Assembly: GCF_037975245.1 (NCBI RefSeq)
Contig: NC_092568.1
Coordinates: 12,983,501 to 13,047,500, forward strand
Source of the DNA: Apostichopus japonicus
Lineage: Eukaryota > Echinodermata > Holothuroidea > Aspidochirotida > Stichopodidae
DNA: 64,000 bases
Direction: 5' to 3'
Each line of letters begins with the position of its first letter. Position 1 is the stretch's first letter. Shown one piece after another: positions 26,500-39,621 of the stretch. The notes below the pieces were generated by a model, which ran no database searches, was not told the DNA's origin, and worked only from the letters and a program-made list of their open reading frames with translations. The position numbers and the translations under genes are program-made.

Positions 26500-29340
26500 G
26501 TAAGTATTCCTTTCATGTCCATTGACCAAATTTGTATTTTAGTAATTATATGTTAACAAGCTGACCTAATGTTGAACTGTGTTGTATGTTTACTTTCAGG
26601 TGCCAGGTCTATAAGTATGATATAATAACTTATTAACATTGTCACTATTATTACTTAGTAATGGTTAAATATCATGTGATAGTCATGTGTAAAATGAGTG
26701 TACACCTCACTTAGTGGATCCATGTACACGCTACACAGGAGTTACCATGGTGCAGCACTTAAACAATGGAAGTATTGGAATGCTGCAAGTACTGCACTCA
26801 ACATTTGTTCTTAAGAGTACATCTGTGCTTACTTTGTTATTTATAATGCTTTGATTGTTACTTCCAATGAATGTTACCAGATTTAGTGATCGAGTCAATG
26901 GATAGTGGTGGTTTGTATCTTGCTGCCAATGCTTATGAAGGACTCATATACTGTAACTTGACTAAGCTTCAGTTGCTGTACATTTCTAGTAGTACTCTTA
27001 CTCTCTGTTCCACCCCCTTCCCCCCATTATTTGGGTATGTGACAACTGTGAAGCACATTTATTTCCATATTAGAAGTTTGCTCCAACTAATCATGATTGC
27101 TTTTTTGAAGTTCTAAGTCATTCACAAAGCTGCTGGTAGAAATATTCATGTTGTTACTAGACAGTTTGTGAGTACTTAACACTAATTCCCCATCCCTTTC
27201 TCTCCACCCCCACCCCCGTCCTGTGAAGTGGCTTTTGGTACGCTGTACAGTGGTTGATCGAGACACACAAGATTTGTATTATAATGCTGTAGTTACCTCT
27301 AACCTAGCTCCTACTAGCACCATGCTTTTAATTTATAGTCTACTGAATGATATTCCACAGTCACATGAAACTGATTGCCACCATTGTAACAGTTTACTGG
27401 GTGTATGATCTCCTTGTCACTTGTATTTACCCGATACTCCAAAAATATTTGATAATATTGATATGGCCCCTGTCAGGTCTGATGGATTTATCTAGATGAA
27501 AAATAACCCTTGGTTGTGAGTCCAGACAGATTGGGGCACTGGTAAGAAATGTCTAGGTACCAGTAGGTTACTATATGTCAGATCTTGGGGAATATTGTCT
27601 GACAAAGAATATACCTTTACTTTCTGGTTGCTTCTTATCAGTTAGCATTGCTAAGTTGTTGGAGATTCAGTATATATATGATATAGATATATAGTGAATG
27701 ACCAATTCAAACCAGTAGATCTACATTTAGTCAGAAATCAATATGCAGTTACATGGTTTTCACGTTCTACTCTTGGAAATTATTACTTTGAAATTTTCAA
27801 GAAACTAAAAGTCCATCCTTTAATGGAAGCATAAACAATTGCATAAAAATGCAATATGTATTATTTTTATAAATTCAGGCATGAGGAAGTATACGGAACT
27901 ATTTAAAGAAATGAGACAAATTTATTTTAGTTTTACCCAGGTGTATGTATGGTAGGCCTCAGAAGCTTTAGGTGGTGATATGTTCATTCTTCTAAAGACA
28001 ATACACTGGATAGAGGTAAATTAAGGTAATTGAACTTTCCATGTTAAATTGACAACCTTGGAACATTTCCATGTTACATTGTCATAGTTTATTGAACTTT
28101 CAGTGCTACATATTATCAATTACAACCCTCACATCGGTTTTTCATAATTGATAACTCATTGGATCCTTAGTTAAACCATACAGCCAATTTTTACCTAAAC
28201 GTTTAATCATTGAAGCAGAGCAAGATTTGTCCTCATGGATTTCCTAACACTCAGAATCTCTGACACATCTTCCATTACAAGTGAAGAAAATCAAGACATT
28301 TGTTTGTTGGCAATGCTGCCAAACCCTTTCATGTAAGTATAATTGAGTGTGCGATATGATGAGCACATATACAGAGATTGTACATGAAGGGGATGACAAT
28401 TAATCATAAAGACAGTTCAGTTGTAACCGTTTAACCTCAATATCACAGGGAGCAAACAACATGCTTTGGTCGTTAAAATTAACTCTAAAAGAAACCATTG
28501 GACTTTAGACAATGAAGCTGGCTTAAATTACCTCTTTAATACAGTTGTCATTTAGAATTGGGTTTGACAGGATTGTAATGCTTGTGGAATGCTCTAATTA
28601 AAATACTTGGGTGCTGTCATAGATGTCTGAATGAATAATGCATCATCTTTTAATTTGTTAATATTTATGTGCATTTGGTATGTATTTGAAATGTCATGAT
28701 ATTGTTTACCCAGAAAATGTGGTTTTAATTAATAGAATTCAGAACTGTTCAAGTTTGTGGCTGACTATTATGGCGTCTGTCGATTTTAATTTCACTCTTT
28801 TATTTTCAAGTCATAAAAATATGATCTGGTATAGTATTAATATATGGAGAGATTTCGTAGAAACGATTTCTAAGGCCTATTTATTGCTGTTTTTACAGTA
28901 AACTTAGCTTTTTAATATCATGCAATTTTCGTGCTTTGCTTACGAATTAAATAATTTCATCATCTTAAAATCTGGTGTGTTGTTTAAAGGCGAGGAAGTA
29001 CTTGTAAATCAAACAGGTTATAAAAATAAAACAATCTGTAATTGCTCACGTACATAGAGATATTTATAGCTAGGTATTAATTGATACAAAGATCTAAATC
29101 ATACAGATGTTTATAAACAGTTCTACAGGTTTTCTCTGCCAAAAAATTGATATGTTGTAGAAGCTTTGTATATGATTTGTCTTTCCTTATATACATGAAT
29201 TAATATTCTAAACTTGGGTAAGACTTACTGTTGATGACTTAATTTTGGGTGTGATGATGATGATGTCTTCTCATGAGTTTGTTAGATGCTTTTAACTACT
29301 ATGAAATGTTGAGTATGATACTATATAGAAGTCATCATAA

Positions 29341-29417
29341 TATAATAATAATAATAAATGAGACTTATATAGTGCCAAATCAGTAGATAAAAGTCACTGC
29401 TCAAGGCGCTTTACAAA
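29341..29417 (+). repeat. Interspersed repeat fragment with (TAA)n and GGCGCTTTACA
   Basis: A run of TAA triplets is followed by 'GAGACTTATATAGTGCCAAA' and 'GCTCAAGGCGCTTTACA'. From memory, this arrangement of AAT/TAA microsatellite, 'TTATATAGYGC' and 'TCAARGCGCTTTACA' is a common interspersed repeat end in marine animals. The class (SINE-like or DNA element) is not clear from this fragment. Confidence 0.55.
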
Positions 29418-31310
29418 AAAAGCAGATTAATTGATAATGATCAGTCTTTTCTGCTTAATACAAATTATCTGAGATTTGAGGGTTTATTACTGCAGGTAAT
29501 GGGATTATGGATGATAAATGAGGTGACTTAGGTCATGCTTAGAATTTATAACTACAACTGTAGCAGCACCTGAAACTCCACATGGTATCACAATTATTAT
29601 ACAGCAGCATGCACACTGTACAGATAACCGATGCCATTTGTCCCGACGACCGACCCATCACCTTAACAGACTTGCATGAAGGGGTGTCAGCTGGATGTTT
29701 ATTAAATAGGACAGCTCTTAACCTAGACTACTTTAACAATAGATTAATCTATGGCTGGTAAAATCAATGAAATTTGCTGTGATATTAGGCTGTCTATATT
29801 TGCTGTTTGGCCAATTATATCTCAGTTTCCAGTGAAATGTGCAATTTTATGACTATATATATAACACCGAATCCTCAGTTTCCATAGTAAAGGCTTTTTC
29901 AAACTGCTCAGTTGGTACACAATGTAAATGGCATGGTTCTGTGTACTGATAAGACTAAAGAAGGCTCAAAGCATTTACAAATGTATTACTGATGCTTTCT
30001 TGATAATGCATGTCTTGTAAGCAATGTTAACAATCTTTCTATTCTACTACCTTCTTCTAGATATGAAGCAAAATATGTGTTACCATTGTTAGTGTAATAT
30101 GAGGCTGTACCTTAAAAGTGGTAGAGGTTGAATGTACTAGCCAGTACCTGTGGTCTTTTGAGGCTTAATAAAACAATAACTGGTGATATGTTTAGTGTTA
30201 CAACTTACACGGCTCTATGAAAGATTAACCTGTACTGTACCTTTAGTGTGATGATTTTGAACAAACTAACCTGTTTCTGTGTGAACTGTGTTACAAGGCT
30301 GAAATGAATTTGCCAGTGCCATTAGTGTGCAAGGCTGGATACAATTTACTGTGGCAAGGCTGATGATGAAATTCAACTATAGTCATGCATTTAGTGCTAG
30401 GAGATCTACTGCACATTTAGTTTCATGGGGCTGTATGGACTACCTGTACGTTCTGTTGTGCCACACTGGACTAAAACTCTCATGCCATTGCTGACTATGA
30501 TGGCTAACTAAATTTGACTCTCCTAAATTATAAAATTGTCAGATTAAATAATGGGAAAACTTAATTATGTCCTTCACTTTGGAAGAAACATCCTGTAGTA
30601 CTTTATAATGTGTGTTGAGCATTGACATTGGTGGACAGACTTTGTATGCTTTTGTCTATCAGACTGATACTAACAGTGTCTTCTGTGTGAAAGTTCATTC
30701 TCAGTGATGTCAGACATTATCTCATTCAAATTAGAATATTATGATCAGACTCACATCCTTGAAGATTCAAATTACATCTGATATGATTTTTATCTATAGC
30801 TGATCCTCATGAGTTTGTTCATACCAAATGAGTCACTCTTTTCCTATTTCCTGTTGTTAAGGAAAACAGTGGATTCCTGTTAATTTGTTTTCATTATTTA
30901 CAGTGTTGATTGAAGTTCTCCAGTGTAAACATGAGCATCTTTATGTCGTTAAATTATGAACCAGACTGTTGTTGTCTGTATGGGACCAGCCATTTTGCAT
31001 TTCCAAATATCAGAAAAACATATGCAGCCATAAGACAGACCACAAAAATGGGATAATTAATAGCAAAAAGCCAGAGTAGAACATTTCCTGTGTGAAAAAA
31101 ACATGGAAAAGGATGAATTGATGATGAAATTATGTGAATTTGGATATTTACACAATATTTCATACGAAGTGTGTTCATACCGTTTTAATCAATCTGATCA
31201 CCATTTTTAAATTGATACAAATCACCTTCCTATTGATGGAGTCTTCAGTGCTTTGCTAAGTCAGGACGGTTTAGTGCCATTTGTTGTCACCTCTTTGTCA
31301 AAAAGTTGAA

Positions 31311-31368
31311 TGGAGGCGCTCTAAGCCCACCATGGGCAATCTTTTGACCTCGGGACCAGCCGCCTCCA
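31311..31368. repeat. Inverted repeat with 8-bp arms, GC-rich
   Basis: TGGAGGCG (31311-31318) and CGCCTCCA (31361-31368) are perfect inverted arms around 42 bp. The surrounding 31.3-31.7 kb is richer in CpG than its neighbourhood. On the minus strand the 3' arm gives ATGGAGGCGGCTGG, followed by 24 codons and a stop. The patch could be an old transposon fragment or a small promoter region; I cannot decide. Confidence 0.45.
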
Positions 31369-32049
31369 TCAAATTCGCTTTTTGTATTTAATTTTTGTAT
31401 TTTCTTCCTTTTGCGAGCCGCAGCTTTTCAAAGCCAGCAAAATAATATTTACATTTATTTTCACCGAAAACTTTTGTCTCTTTGAATACTTACGGTGTGT
31501 GTTAGTGAATTGTGAGGGTGTCAACCACACTATTAGGCATAGCATGTATCCACTGTTTCGTCTCCAGTCAATACAATAGACCCCAGAATGGTTGTCTCCA
31601 TTATTGGCTTTCATACTTGTATGACAATTTAATGAACCGTGAATCCAGCTCTGCTACCATCTGGGATAACGCACTTTTTTTTTTGTCCGGCGGAAATTTT
31701 CAGCGGGATTCTAGTCCTTAGGTGTGTGTCTGTTAGATAAATTTGGTTGTCATGGATTCGTTAATTATCAATACATTTCACTTTTCATTCAATTTTCTTT
31801 GGTGGTGATATTGGACATCAATAACCTAGCCTGATTGTAATATGTACATGTTCGAATTAACGTTGCGAAGGGCGTGAGACATTATGTACAGTGTTTATCT
31901 GGAACAGCTTTGGACTTGAAAGTACAGTGAATGTGCTCTTCAAATTATCAATTAAAGTTCAGAGAAAGGTTAGGTCACTTTCTAAAGATGTTGGGAATTT
32001 TATTTTAGAGAAATGGGAAGGACTTCCCCAATTGTGGTATCTAGGTTCT

Positions 32050-32350
32050 GTCAGTACGTTCTCGACTGTTTTTGTTATTGGGGAAGGTCAAAGGTCATTT
32101 GAAGTTCAATATGTATGCTAAAGTATAAAATTGTTGTAAACTTGATAACACTAAAAAGTAAACCTGGATGAACTTCATATGTGGTATGTATATATCCACT
32201 TGAGTTGGTACATGAAACCTAGTGTTTGCTGAAGAGGTCAAAGGTCACTTGAGGTCCATATATGCCACAGCTGCCATAGATGCCTGAAAGCCTTGTAAAC
32301 ATGATAACTCCAAAGCTAAGCTTGGATAAACTTTATATTTAATAGATGGT
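32050..32350 (+). repeat. Two diverged ~150-bp tandem units with DR1 motifs
   Basis: Both units contain GGTCAAAGGTCA (32086 and 32236), then a GAGGTCCATAT/GAAGTTCAATAT segment, then TTGTAAAC(T/A)TGATAAC and GGAT(G/A)AACTT. They belong to the same broad type of repeat as the AGGTCA-rich arrays at 47.3-51 kb. Each carries AGGTCA-A-AGGTCA, a DR1 nuclear-receptor half-site arrangement (32085-32097 and 32235-32247). Confidence 0.75.
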
Positions 32351-35300
32351 GCTCTAAATGAAACATTTTTGGTAGCAGTTTTGGGGAAATTTTCATAACA
32401 TCACATATGACATGAATGTTGAATATTGACATGTGATTATGCAATCGCTTGAGACTTGGACTTGGCCAAAAATAGAAATGCTATTTACTGATATATCATC
32501 ACGAGTGGCTTGGACTAAATAAAAGAAAAGGGAGGAAAAAAGGAGAAAATATGGGCCTTTTCAAAGCCCTAAGAAGAACATTCAAATTGATTCAGACACT
32601 CAACCAAATTTTTTCCAACAATTGAATGCTTGCAGCAGGAATATTAGAACTGGTCTGTGTGTGTGTGAACCCTTCAATTCTGACCTTGTTTTCAAAAGTT
32701 TATTTTAATATATTGAGGATATTTCAAATTTTATCACATATTCCCAAATAGCTAAAATATTTGGAAAGAATCTAAAGAGTCCCATCAAGCTAAGTTACTT
32801 GTCTAAGAGAAGGGAAATCAAAAAGTAATTGCTTTGATTAAGAACATGACTCGCTTTGTGTTAATCCAAGGGTTCCCACACATGAAAAACAAAATTGCAT
32901 TGAAGCAGAAGCTCATCAAATCATCCCAGAAGCATGTATAAAGAGAGGTAGGGTGTTCCCTTGTTATATGTGAATGTCAGAACGACATCTTTCATCCATT
33001 TTCCAGCTGTCTCCCTTTCAAAAAATCTAATATCCATTTCTTTCTTTCATTTAATTGGATGATTCTCACCATATCTATATGGGAGGGTCATAAAATATGG
33101 TGATCTTTTTATCTTTAATCAGACCCTTTTAGCCAACCCATTATGGAATAATGCCACAAGTGGGTAGTAAGTCTATGCAAGTGAATTTTCATCTTAATCA
33201 TCATAATGTTATCATGGGATGTTGTCTTGATATTTGTGCTTTTAAACAATTGTTTATAAATTGTTAGTTATCTGTAGACACCAAAACAAAGGTTTTTGCA
33301 TGCTCCATTTCTGGAAGGAACTTCTGCAGTTTTACTGTATGAATTTCTGTATTGCTAAAATATTCCAGCTGAGTTGAAATTCTTACTTTTATATTTGGTT
33401 TGTCTACCACAATTATCACCAAAAAAATACAACAGAGATGAACAAATAGATATTGATATAAGGAGCAGAGGGAAGTGGAGTAGAGAGGAGAAAGTCGTTA
33501 ACAGATGGGCAGAGTGTTCCATTTTAACTTTGTTATTACCAAGTGGATTTTTATTTGTGAAAATGAGGGTACTGGTTAGTGCAAAAGCTTTACAAACTAT
33601 TCTACGATCAAACGGCCCATCACAAAGTTTGCATCAGGTGTACTGCAAAACAGACTTTGGTTGAAATTACTAAATAATGAAACCGATTAAGTCAGTTGCT
33701 TTCCATTACAGTTTATCTGTGACCATAACCTAGTTTTTTCCTGGGGCATTTGGGTGGATAGTTGAATACCAAGTAGACTGTTATACATATGAAATTGAAG
33801 TCATCTTGGAATTTATTAACATCTTGGTGGGTTGGATGTGGAGTTTTTATTTTGTTACCAAGTGAAAGTAAAACTAAAGCCCAGAAGGAAGGAAGTCTTT
33901 GGTTGTCATCTAACTGTACCATGAATCAGAAATTCAGGAGACATCAGAAATAAAATTGTTCATGCTGAAAGATAACAGCAATCTGTTGCGATGACAACCA
34001 ATCATATAGCTTGAATGTTTAGCATTTTGTCAGGAAGAACATATACAGGAAGTACATATGAGTTCAAATCTTGGAACTGACTTGAAAAGGTCTTCAACAA
34101 AAAGGTTAGGTAATATAAAATATAAGAGATTGGCAAGGAATACAGAATACTTCCATGCCATAATGCATAACAGAGGACTAACCATACAGTAGTTAGTCCT
34201 CATATCTGACAAGCTTAAATCTGCTAGACTTATTACAAGCAAGATCTTCAATACTGTTTTAATAGCGAGTTTTCTGATATTTTGCACACAGTACACCTGT
34301 AATTCTATGTCAGATAAAATTAATGTTTATGTGAAGGTCATTATGTCTGTATGTATGGAAATACACAAGGGCGGTTTTATTATTATGCTCTGTTATCAGT
34401 GATAGACTGACTACCTGCAGTATTGTGGAATCATTTGCATTATATACATTGCAACCTTGTCCGTCTTAGTCATTCTCACCTGTTAGCAGCAGACAAAAAG
34501 GTAGGTCACAAAGTATCCACAATTCAAATGGGAATTTCAGAAAGGATCAGGAAATGTGGAAATGTAGGTTTCTAGGTCTATCCTGAATGAAGAAATGAAA
34601 CATAACTCACTTATAGATATTTGTCCATTGTACAAGAGAGACTGGTACCTTGTTGTGATAGTGTCATGAGGGGGTAGTAAGTTTCTGCCAAAAGGAGGGC
34701 ATCTGCACACCCTTTCAAATCGACCTCGTCGATCGAGTTAAAGCAAAGGGAAAATTGGCAGTAGATTTGTGTCAGTCGTTTCAAGATTATCAAATCATTG
34801 CAACTTGCTTTCTGCTAAGCCAGTTTAAAATGCTACAAATTATAGGCTAATAAGTTGTTCTGTGTCTGAGGGTAATAGACTAATAGTGCTATCTATTCCA
34901 ATTTAAACTTTGGTCTGTAGATGTGACTGGCTTATTAATCCATAGCCCAATGCATGACACTTCAAATTGATACATTATTCTTACATGAGTAACAAATTTA
35001 AGAACTCCATGTGTGACAATCTTTACCAAATATTATTTCCAGATAAGAGTTACTAGTTCTCTTTGTCAGAGAGGATTGGAAGTAGAGGTCCAACCTTTCT
35101 CCCATAAGAATTAGGTCAGAGTCGCACTCCACTCGGCAAGGACCAAAAGGGACTTTATAGCTAAGTAAAGTTTTTCTTTTATGCCCATCAGTATTAACTT
35201 CCAAGGTGTGAAATGGATTTTAATTTTCAGCTAAATAATTCTCCCACTGGATTTGTTATGAAAGTTAGGGAAAGCATGAAGATATGGTTAACTTCCCCTA

Positions 35301-36192
35301 AAATTGGGCTAATCTGTGAAAAGTTGTGAAATCTGTGAAGTGTGACTGATGGTGACATGTTATCTATAGTTTTCATGGAGCAAAGAAAGAGGCAGAAGTT
35401 TGGCAGTGGAAGGGGTTTAAATTACAATCAAGGAAAGAAAATTCTTTTGTCCCTTTCATTAAGTGTTAAATGGCATTAATTATAGAGATGCTATATATTC
35501 TTTGTCCTCATGCTTCTTGTATTGCCAAGGAAGGGGAGTGGGGAGGGGGGTCCTTTCATATAGACAAAGAATTTGTCAGTGTAATGGTAGAGGAAGTTAA
35601 TAATTAATTGGATGCCTATGGGCACAAATGCTACCAAAAAAAAGCAATAATTTGAAATGGCTTCTCAAAGAATCCTTTGTCTTACCATTGCTAAATGTAA
35701 AACATGTAAGGTAATAGTGTGCTCATAATCTTTGAGTTAAAAGTTTTAATCAGCTTTTTGAGTTTGATCAGCAGTTTTTTTTTCAAATCAACCAATAATT
35801 ACTCTAAAAAATGAAATAGCGATTGATCAGAAAGTAACCATTACAAATTTTGTAGCCAGGACACTTTTGTACATAACATTGGTCATAAAATTTCCAAATG
35901 TTGGCCATGTTTTATTTAAAAAAAAAAAAAAAACTGTGGTATAGAGAGGATTTTTCCAATCAATGCTTATAGCTGCTTTAGGAGACTACTGCTTATAAAT
36001 GTTTTGGTTTGTACTTTAAAGGATGGATGATTTTAAGGCAGAATTTTAGACAATTTTTGTTAAATTCTATCCATCATGTTATCAATTCCAATAACTCAAC
36101 AAATCATCCTTGGATAACATTCGACATCATTTGTCCTTGATAAAATTGTACTACATTGTTAACATATTACATTTGAGGCCATAATGTTTCCA

Positions 36193-36225
36193 ATTGAGTT
36201 CTGGTTTCCGTCTAAGGAACTCAAT
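36193..36225. repeat. 9-bp stem hairpin
   Basis: ATTGAGTTC (36193-36201) pairs with GAACTCAAT (36217-36225) across a 15-nt loop. No terminator, miRNA seed or transposon end is recognised here. Confidence 0.5.
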
Positions 36226-37566
36226 GGTCTGTGTATTAGACTAAATAGTCCAGTCACTTTGTCGGACAGATAGCGGTGGTTTTTAACGGTCTGCAAATCA
36301 TCAAAACGAATTTTGTGCCCTAAGTCATCCAGTGAAGGAATATAAGCAACACATTACAATATCATATAGATTTATTGCTATTAACTAGAAGCAACTGTTG
36401 ATGGAGCTAAGAACACTACCCTAAAGGATTCAGCATTGATGGAACCCCCTTATGGAAAGTAGGGCTTCAAGTTAAACCCTTTTCCTCTTTATTCTCAGGA
36501 CACCAATGCAAAACTTGGACATGTCTTGGCTTTTAGTTTCATTTAGTATGGAAAGATGTAATGGATTTCAAAATGTCCAGTCTGTTACAATTCTTTCAAC
36601 AACTGATCCTATATTCTCATTGGACAACAAAATTGTTATTTAAGATGAAAGTTGCTGCTGCCCATTTGGTTACTTAATATATAAATCTCTCCAGTTTGCC
36701 TTCACCTGTCTATGGGATATAGATTTACAGGACCTCAGAGTTCTGAGACTGTTGATCACCCCAGGGTATTGGAACACCCCCTACTATCACTTCAGTTGAT
36801 TGTTTTATGAATGGTAAAACCCAGGGTAACCATGAATCTAACACCTTCATTTCTAAGGTTTAAATTGTAAATATCATTTTTTAGGTTCATGACCCTATTT
36901 ACGCTAATGATTTTTATTACTACCTTTGGACACCAACTAATGCCCCTGTTGTCTTCTGTAGTTTATGGTCCTTCAGAGGAGAAGTCTGAACCAGACTCTC
37001 ACAAGGAAACAAGAAAGTGGGGTAAATTTGTGACCCCTAACAAGCTTTGCAGCAAATGTTCATAGAGTGTATCACTCAATTTGGCTCCATGGAAGAGAAT
37101 TTTCACCAGAATAATGCCTTAGCTGTTTAAACACTCAGCAGTTGAATCAATAGTAATGAAATCTATTATTTTTAATCCAAAGTTGAAGAAGATGCTAATA
37201 TTCTGTCACTGATAGATGTTAAACAGAAATGTTTCTATACTACCACAGACACTGTTTTATTTTACAAAGAACTATTACACCTTTCAAATTTTAAGTCTAA
37301 GGTTTCTAACAGGGAAACTATACTTGAAGACTCTGCAAGGTCAAATACAAGTGATCATCAGTCACATAGTCATGTCATCAAAATCAAATGTGAGATGTTT
37401 GTAGTGAAGGGGGGGGGGTGTCTTCATCTAGCTTGATAAATTTCAAATTGATGCATTAAGGTTCGTAAAGCTGTGACATGAAGGGTTCCCTGCTGTTTGC
37501 ATATAAAATGTTCCTGAATGTGTTTGATGCAAATAATGATCAAAGGCTACTATGGCTATCTATGCC

Positions 37567-37671
37567 TTACCTCGTAAGTAGTTCTGAACAATAACTCACT
37601 TTTGATAATATATATATATGTATATGCATTACCTTGTAAGTAGTTCTGAACAATAACTCACTTTTAATAAT
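37567..37671. repeat. 62-bp tandem duplication
   Basis: TTACCTCGTAAGTAGTTCTG...CACTTTTGATAA (from 37567) recurs as TTACCTTGTAAGTAGTTCTG...CACTTTTAATAA (from 37629) with only a few changes. An AT dinucleotide run lies between. The 'GTAAGTAG' inside is donor-like but is not next to any coding exon. Confidence 0.85.
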
Positions 37672-39201
37672 TTTTACTGTATACTATGGAAGAGTATGTT
37701 GCACTATGTAGTGAAAGTTGCACCTGTTTGTATCATTCTAGAGTTAATGGGAAATCTTCTTGTGAACTGTAATAACCCTGTGGCAAGTGCTCTTTTACTC
37801 TGCTAAACTCTGCTAGCTGAGATAATGTATTCAAATATCATTTGAAGAAAAAAAAATCATTTGATTTCTGATAGGCTTACCCCAAGGATAATCCCAGTGT
37901 GCCATTGAAACAAATTTCAGCTTTGATTGGAGTGCTCAAGTAATTTTCTCAGTTCTTTAAAGTTTCAGTTCCGATCTTGCAATTGATACCAGAGGTGACT
38001 CAAGCAAAGTGACCTTTCAGTAGGAGGTCAATGTCAAAAACACTTTGATGTGGAAGCAGATTATTCAACAGTTTCTTATTTCATTATTAATTTTTTTCTC
38101 TTCCATTTCTATAACTCAAAATAATTTGGCACCTCCCGATAAATGTCTCTGTAATCGAAGACACTTAGCCTTAGGATTCAGATTTCCAAGTTGAAAGTCT
38201 CTGCAATAAAATATTCCTACTATGTGAGTCTCCATACATTTACTCTTCTGCCAGTCTGTTGGCTTTTGAACCTTTGTGGTAGGTGGAGAAAACCACACCA
38301 GCTTGAAAATAATAGATTTTTGCAACTGGATATTTATATGGCATGTTCTGGAATAATTTAACATTTTTTTTTGTATTCTGTAGGATTTGCTGGGATTATG
38401 TTAACTGTTATTTAATTGTTCAAAGAGAAACTTATTTGAATTCTAGAGATGACCCAAATTGCACATGGGCAGTAGAACATGATCTCTCTGTATATAGTAT
38501 TGCAAAACACTGCACAAGTTGATCTCTGCAGCCATGCAAATGGAGTGTGAATAGCGAAAGCTTAATACGAAAGTCAGTGCGACCTGATAAATAAAATAGG
38601 GCCTTTGATTGCATTAAGATATCATGCAGACGCACAGACGAAACAATCCGTTTCTGGTTAAAAGTTTCTGCATTCTGTTATAAATATGTACTAACCTAAC
38701 CAATACCTTTTCAGAGGGTAGACAACCGTGTTGACCTGTTAGTTTAGAACAGTTTGCCAATAGCCACCCCCAGCCCACATAAACATAGACATGAATTTAA
38801 AGTGTGAACAAGTACAAACAAAAAAGTCATATATAACACTTGTGCTTCAGTGATGTTCTGACCTTTTAAACATGGAAATACATCACACCTCATCTAACCC
38901 TACGTTACCCCATTTCCACCCCACCATAAACCTCTCCATAAATGGAGAAGGTTAAGTGAAGACTAGCACACAAATGGGAATGGAATTTATAACATCAATG
39001 CCATGAGGTGCCCTGTTAAAGAGGCCATGACACGAAAAATCCAACTCATCGAGAGTAACTTCCTCTGAATCTATGAGAAAATCTATGTTCAAAACTATCC
39101 TCAACACCTTGAAAACCTCAAGGACTAATTAGTAATTAACGTTTTAATATTCGCATCCGAAAATAGATACCTGAGAATGCGATTTCACAACAAGACAATG
39201 A

Positions 39202-39209
39202 TGACGTCA
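39202..39209. promoter_or_regulatory. CRE palindrome upstream of the THAP relic
   Basis: A perfect TGACGTCA lies inside the left arm of the transposon, about 170 bp before the ATG of the THAP relic. This is the canonical CREB/ATF site and a plausible part of the element's own promoter. It mirrors the pair of CREs in the right arm. Confidence 0.6.
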
Positions 39210-39376
39210 TGTTAGGAACACACGTGCAAAGCTCAGGCATGTATCGGATGCGCGACGATCATACCGTTCCATATACAGTACACGCACATTTACACTGAGA
39301 GAACAACCACTGTATTACGCTATATCGTTAGAAATTTCAAGTTTGTTTTACAACTGTTGTAAACTATCCGAGAGAA

Positions 39377-39621
39377 ATGCCGGTCCGTTGTGTTGTTGGG
39401 GCTGCATAAATATCATTACCCATGCAATTAGCCTTCATCCATGGCTGAAGGACGAAAAAAACACGGCGATTATGACCAAGTTAGTGCACAACACCAGCGC
39501 CGATTTCACTGGGCCTAGCCAGTATGCAGCTCCGAATGAAGCGAACACTTCACGGAAGCATACTACGATCCCTCCTTTTTGTTATGAAATAAAACAAATG
39601 TACTTTAACGGTTCGACATAA
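39377..39621 (+). pseudogene. THAP-domain relic of a transposon protein
   Basis: The frame opens at ATG 39377 with MPVRCVVG, the usual start of a THAP zinc finger (C2CH DNA-binding domain). It is interrupted by a stop after ten codons. A second frame continues with GCINIITHAISLHPWLKDEK, then a Thr-Lys-Leu-Val and 'ADFTGPSQYA' segment typical of THAP domains. A third frame supplies 'SEHFTEAYYDPSFL', the CxxHF-type end of the domain. At least two frameshifts and stop codons therefore break it, and the open frame that runs to 39621 is a composite. In the family, THAP domains of transposases bind the terminal repeats. It sits about 360 bp inside the left end of the element. The family call rests on motif order, not on a database comparison. 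Confidence 0.65.

Larger units (their letters stand above)
26500..39015 (+). other. Intron (middle part)
   Basis: No exon is supported. It contains an interspersed repeat fragment (29341-29417), an inverted repeat (31311-31368) beside a CpG-containing patch (31.3-31.7 kb), a 150-bp tandem pair with DR1 motifs (32050-32350), a 9-bp-stem hairpin (36193-36225), a 62-bp duplication (37567-37671) and a poly-G run near 37410-37418. A weak duplication of a ~42-bp unit lies around 28031-28100. Confidence 0.6.
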
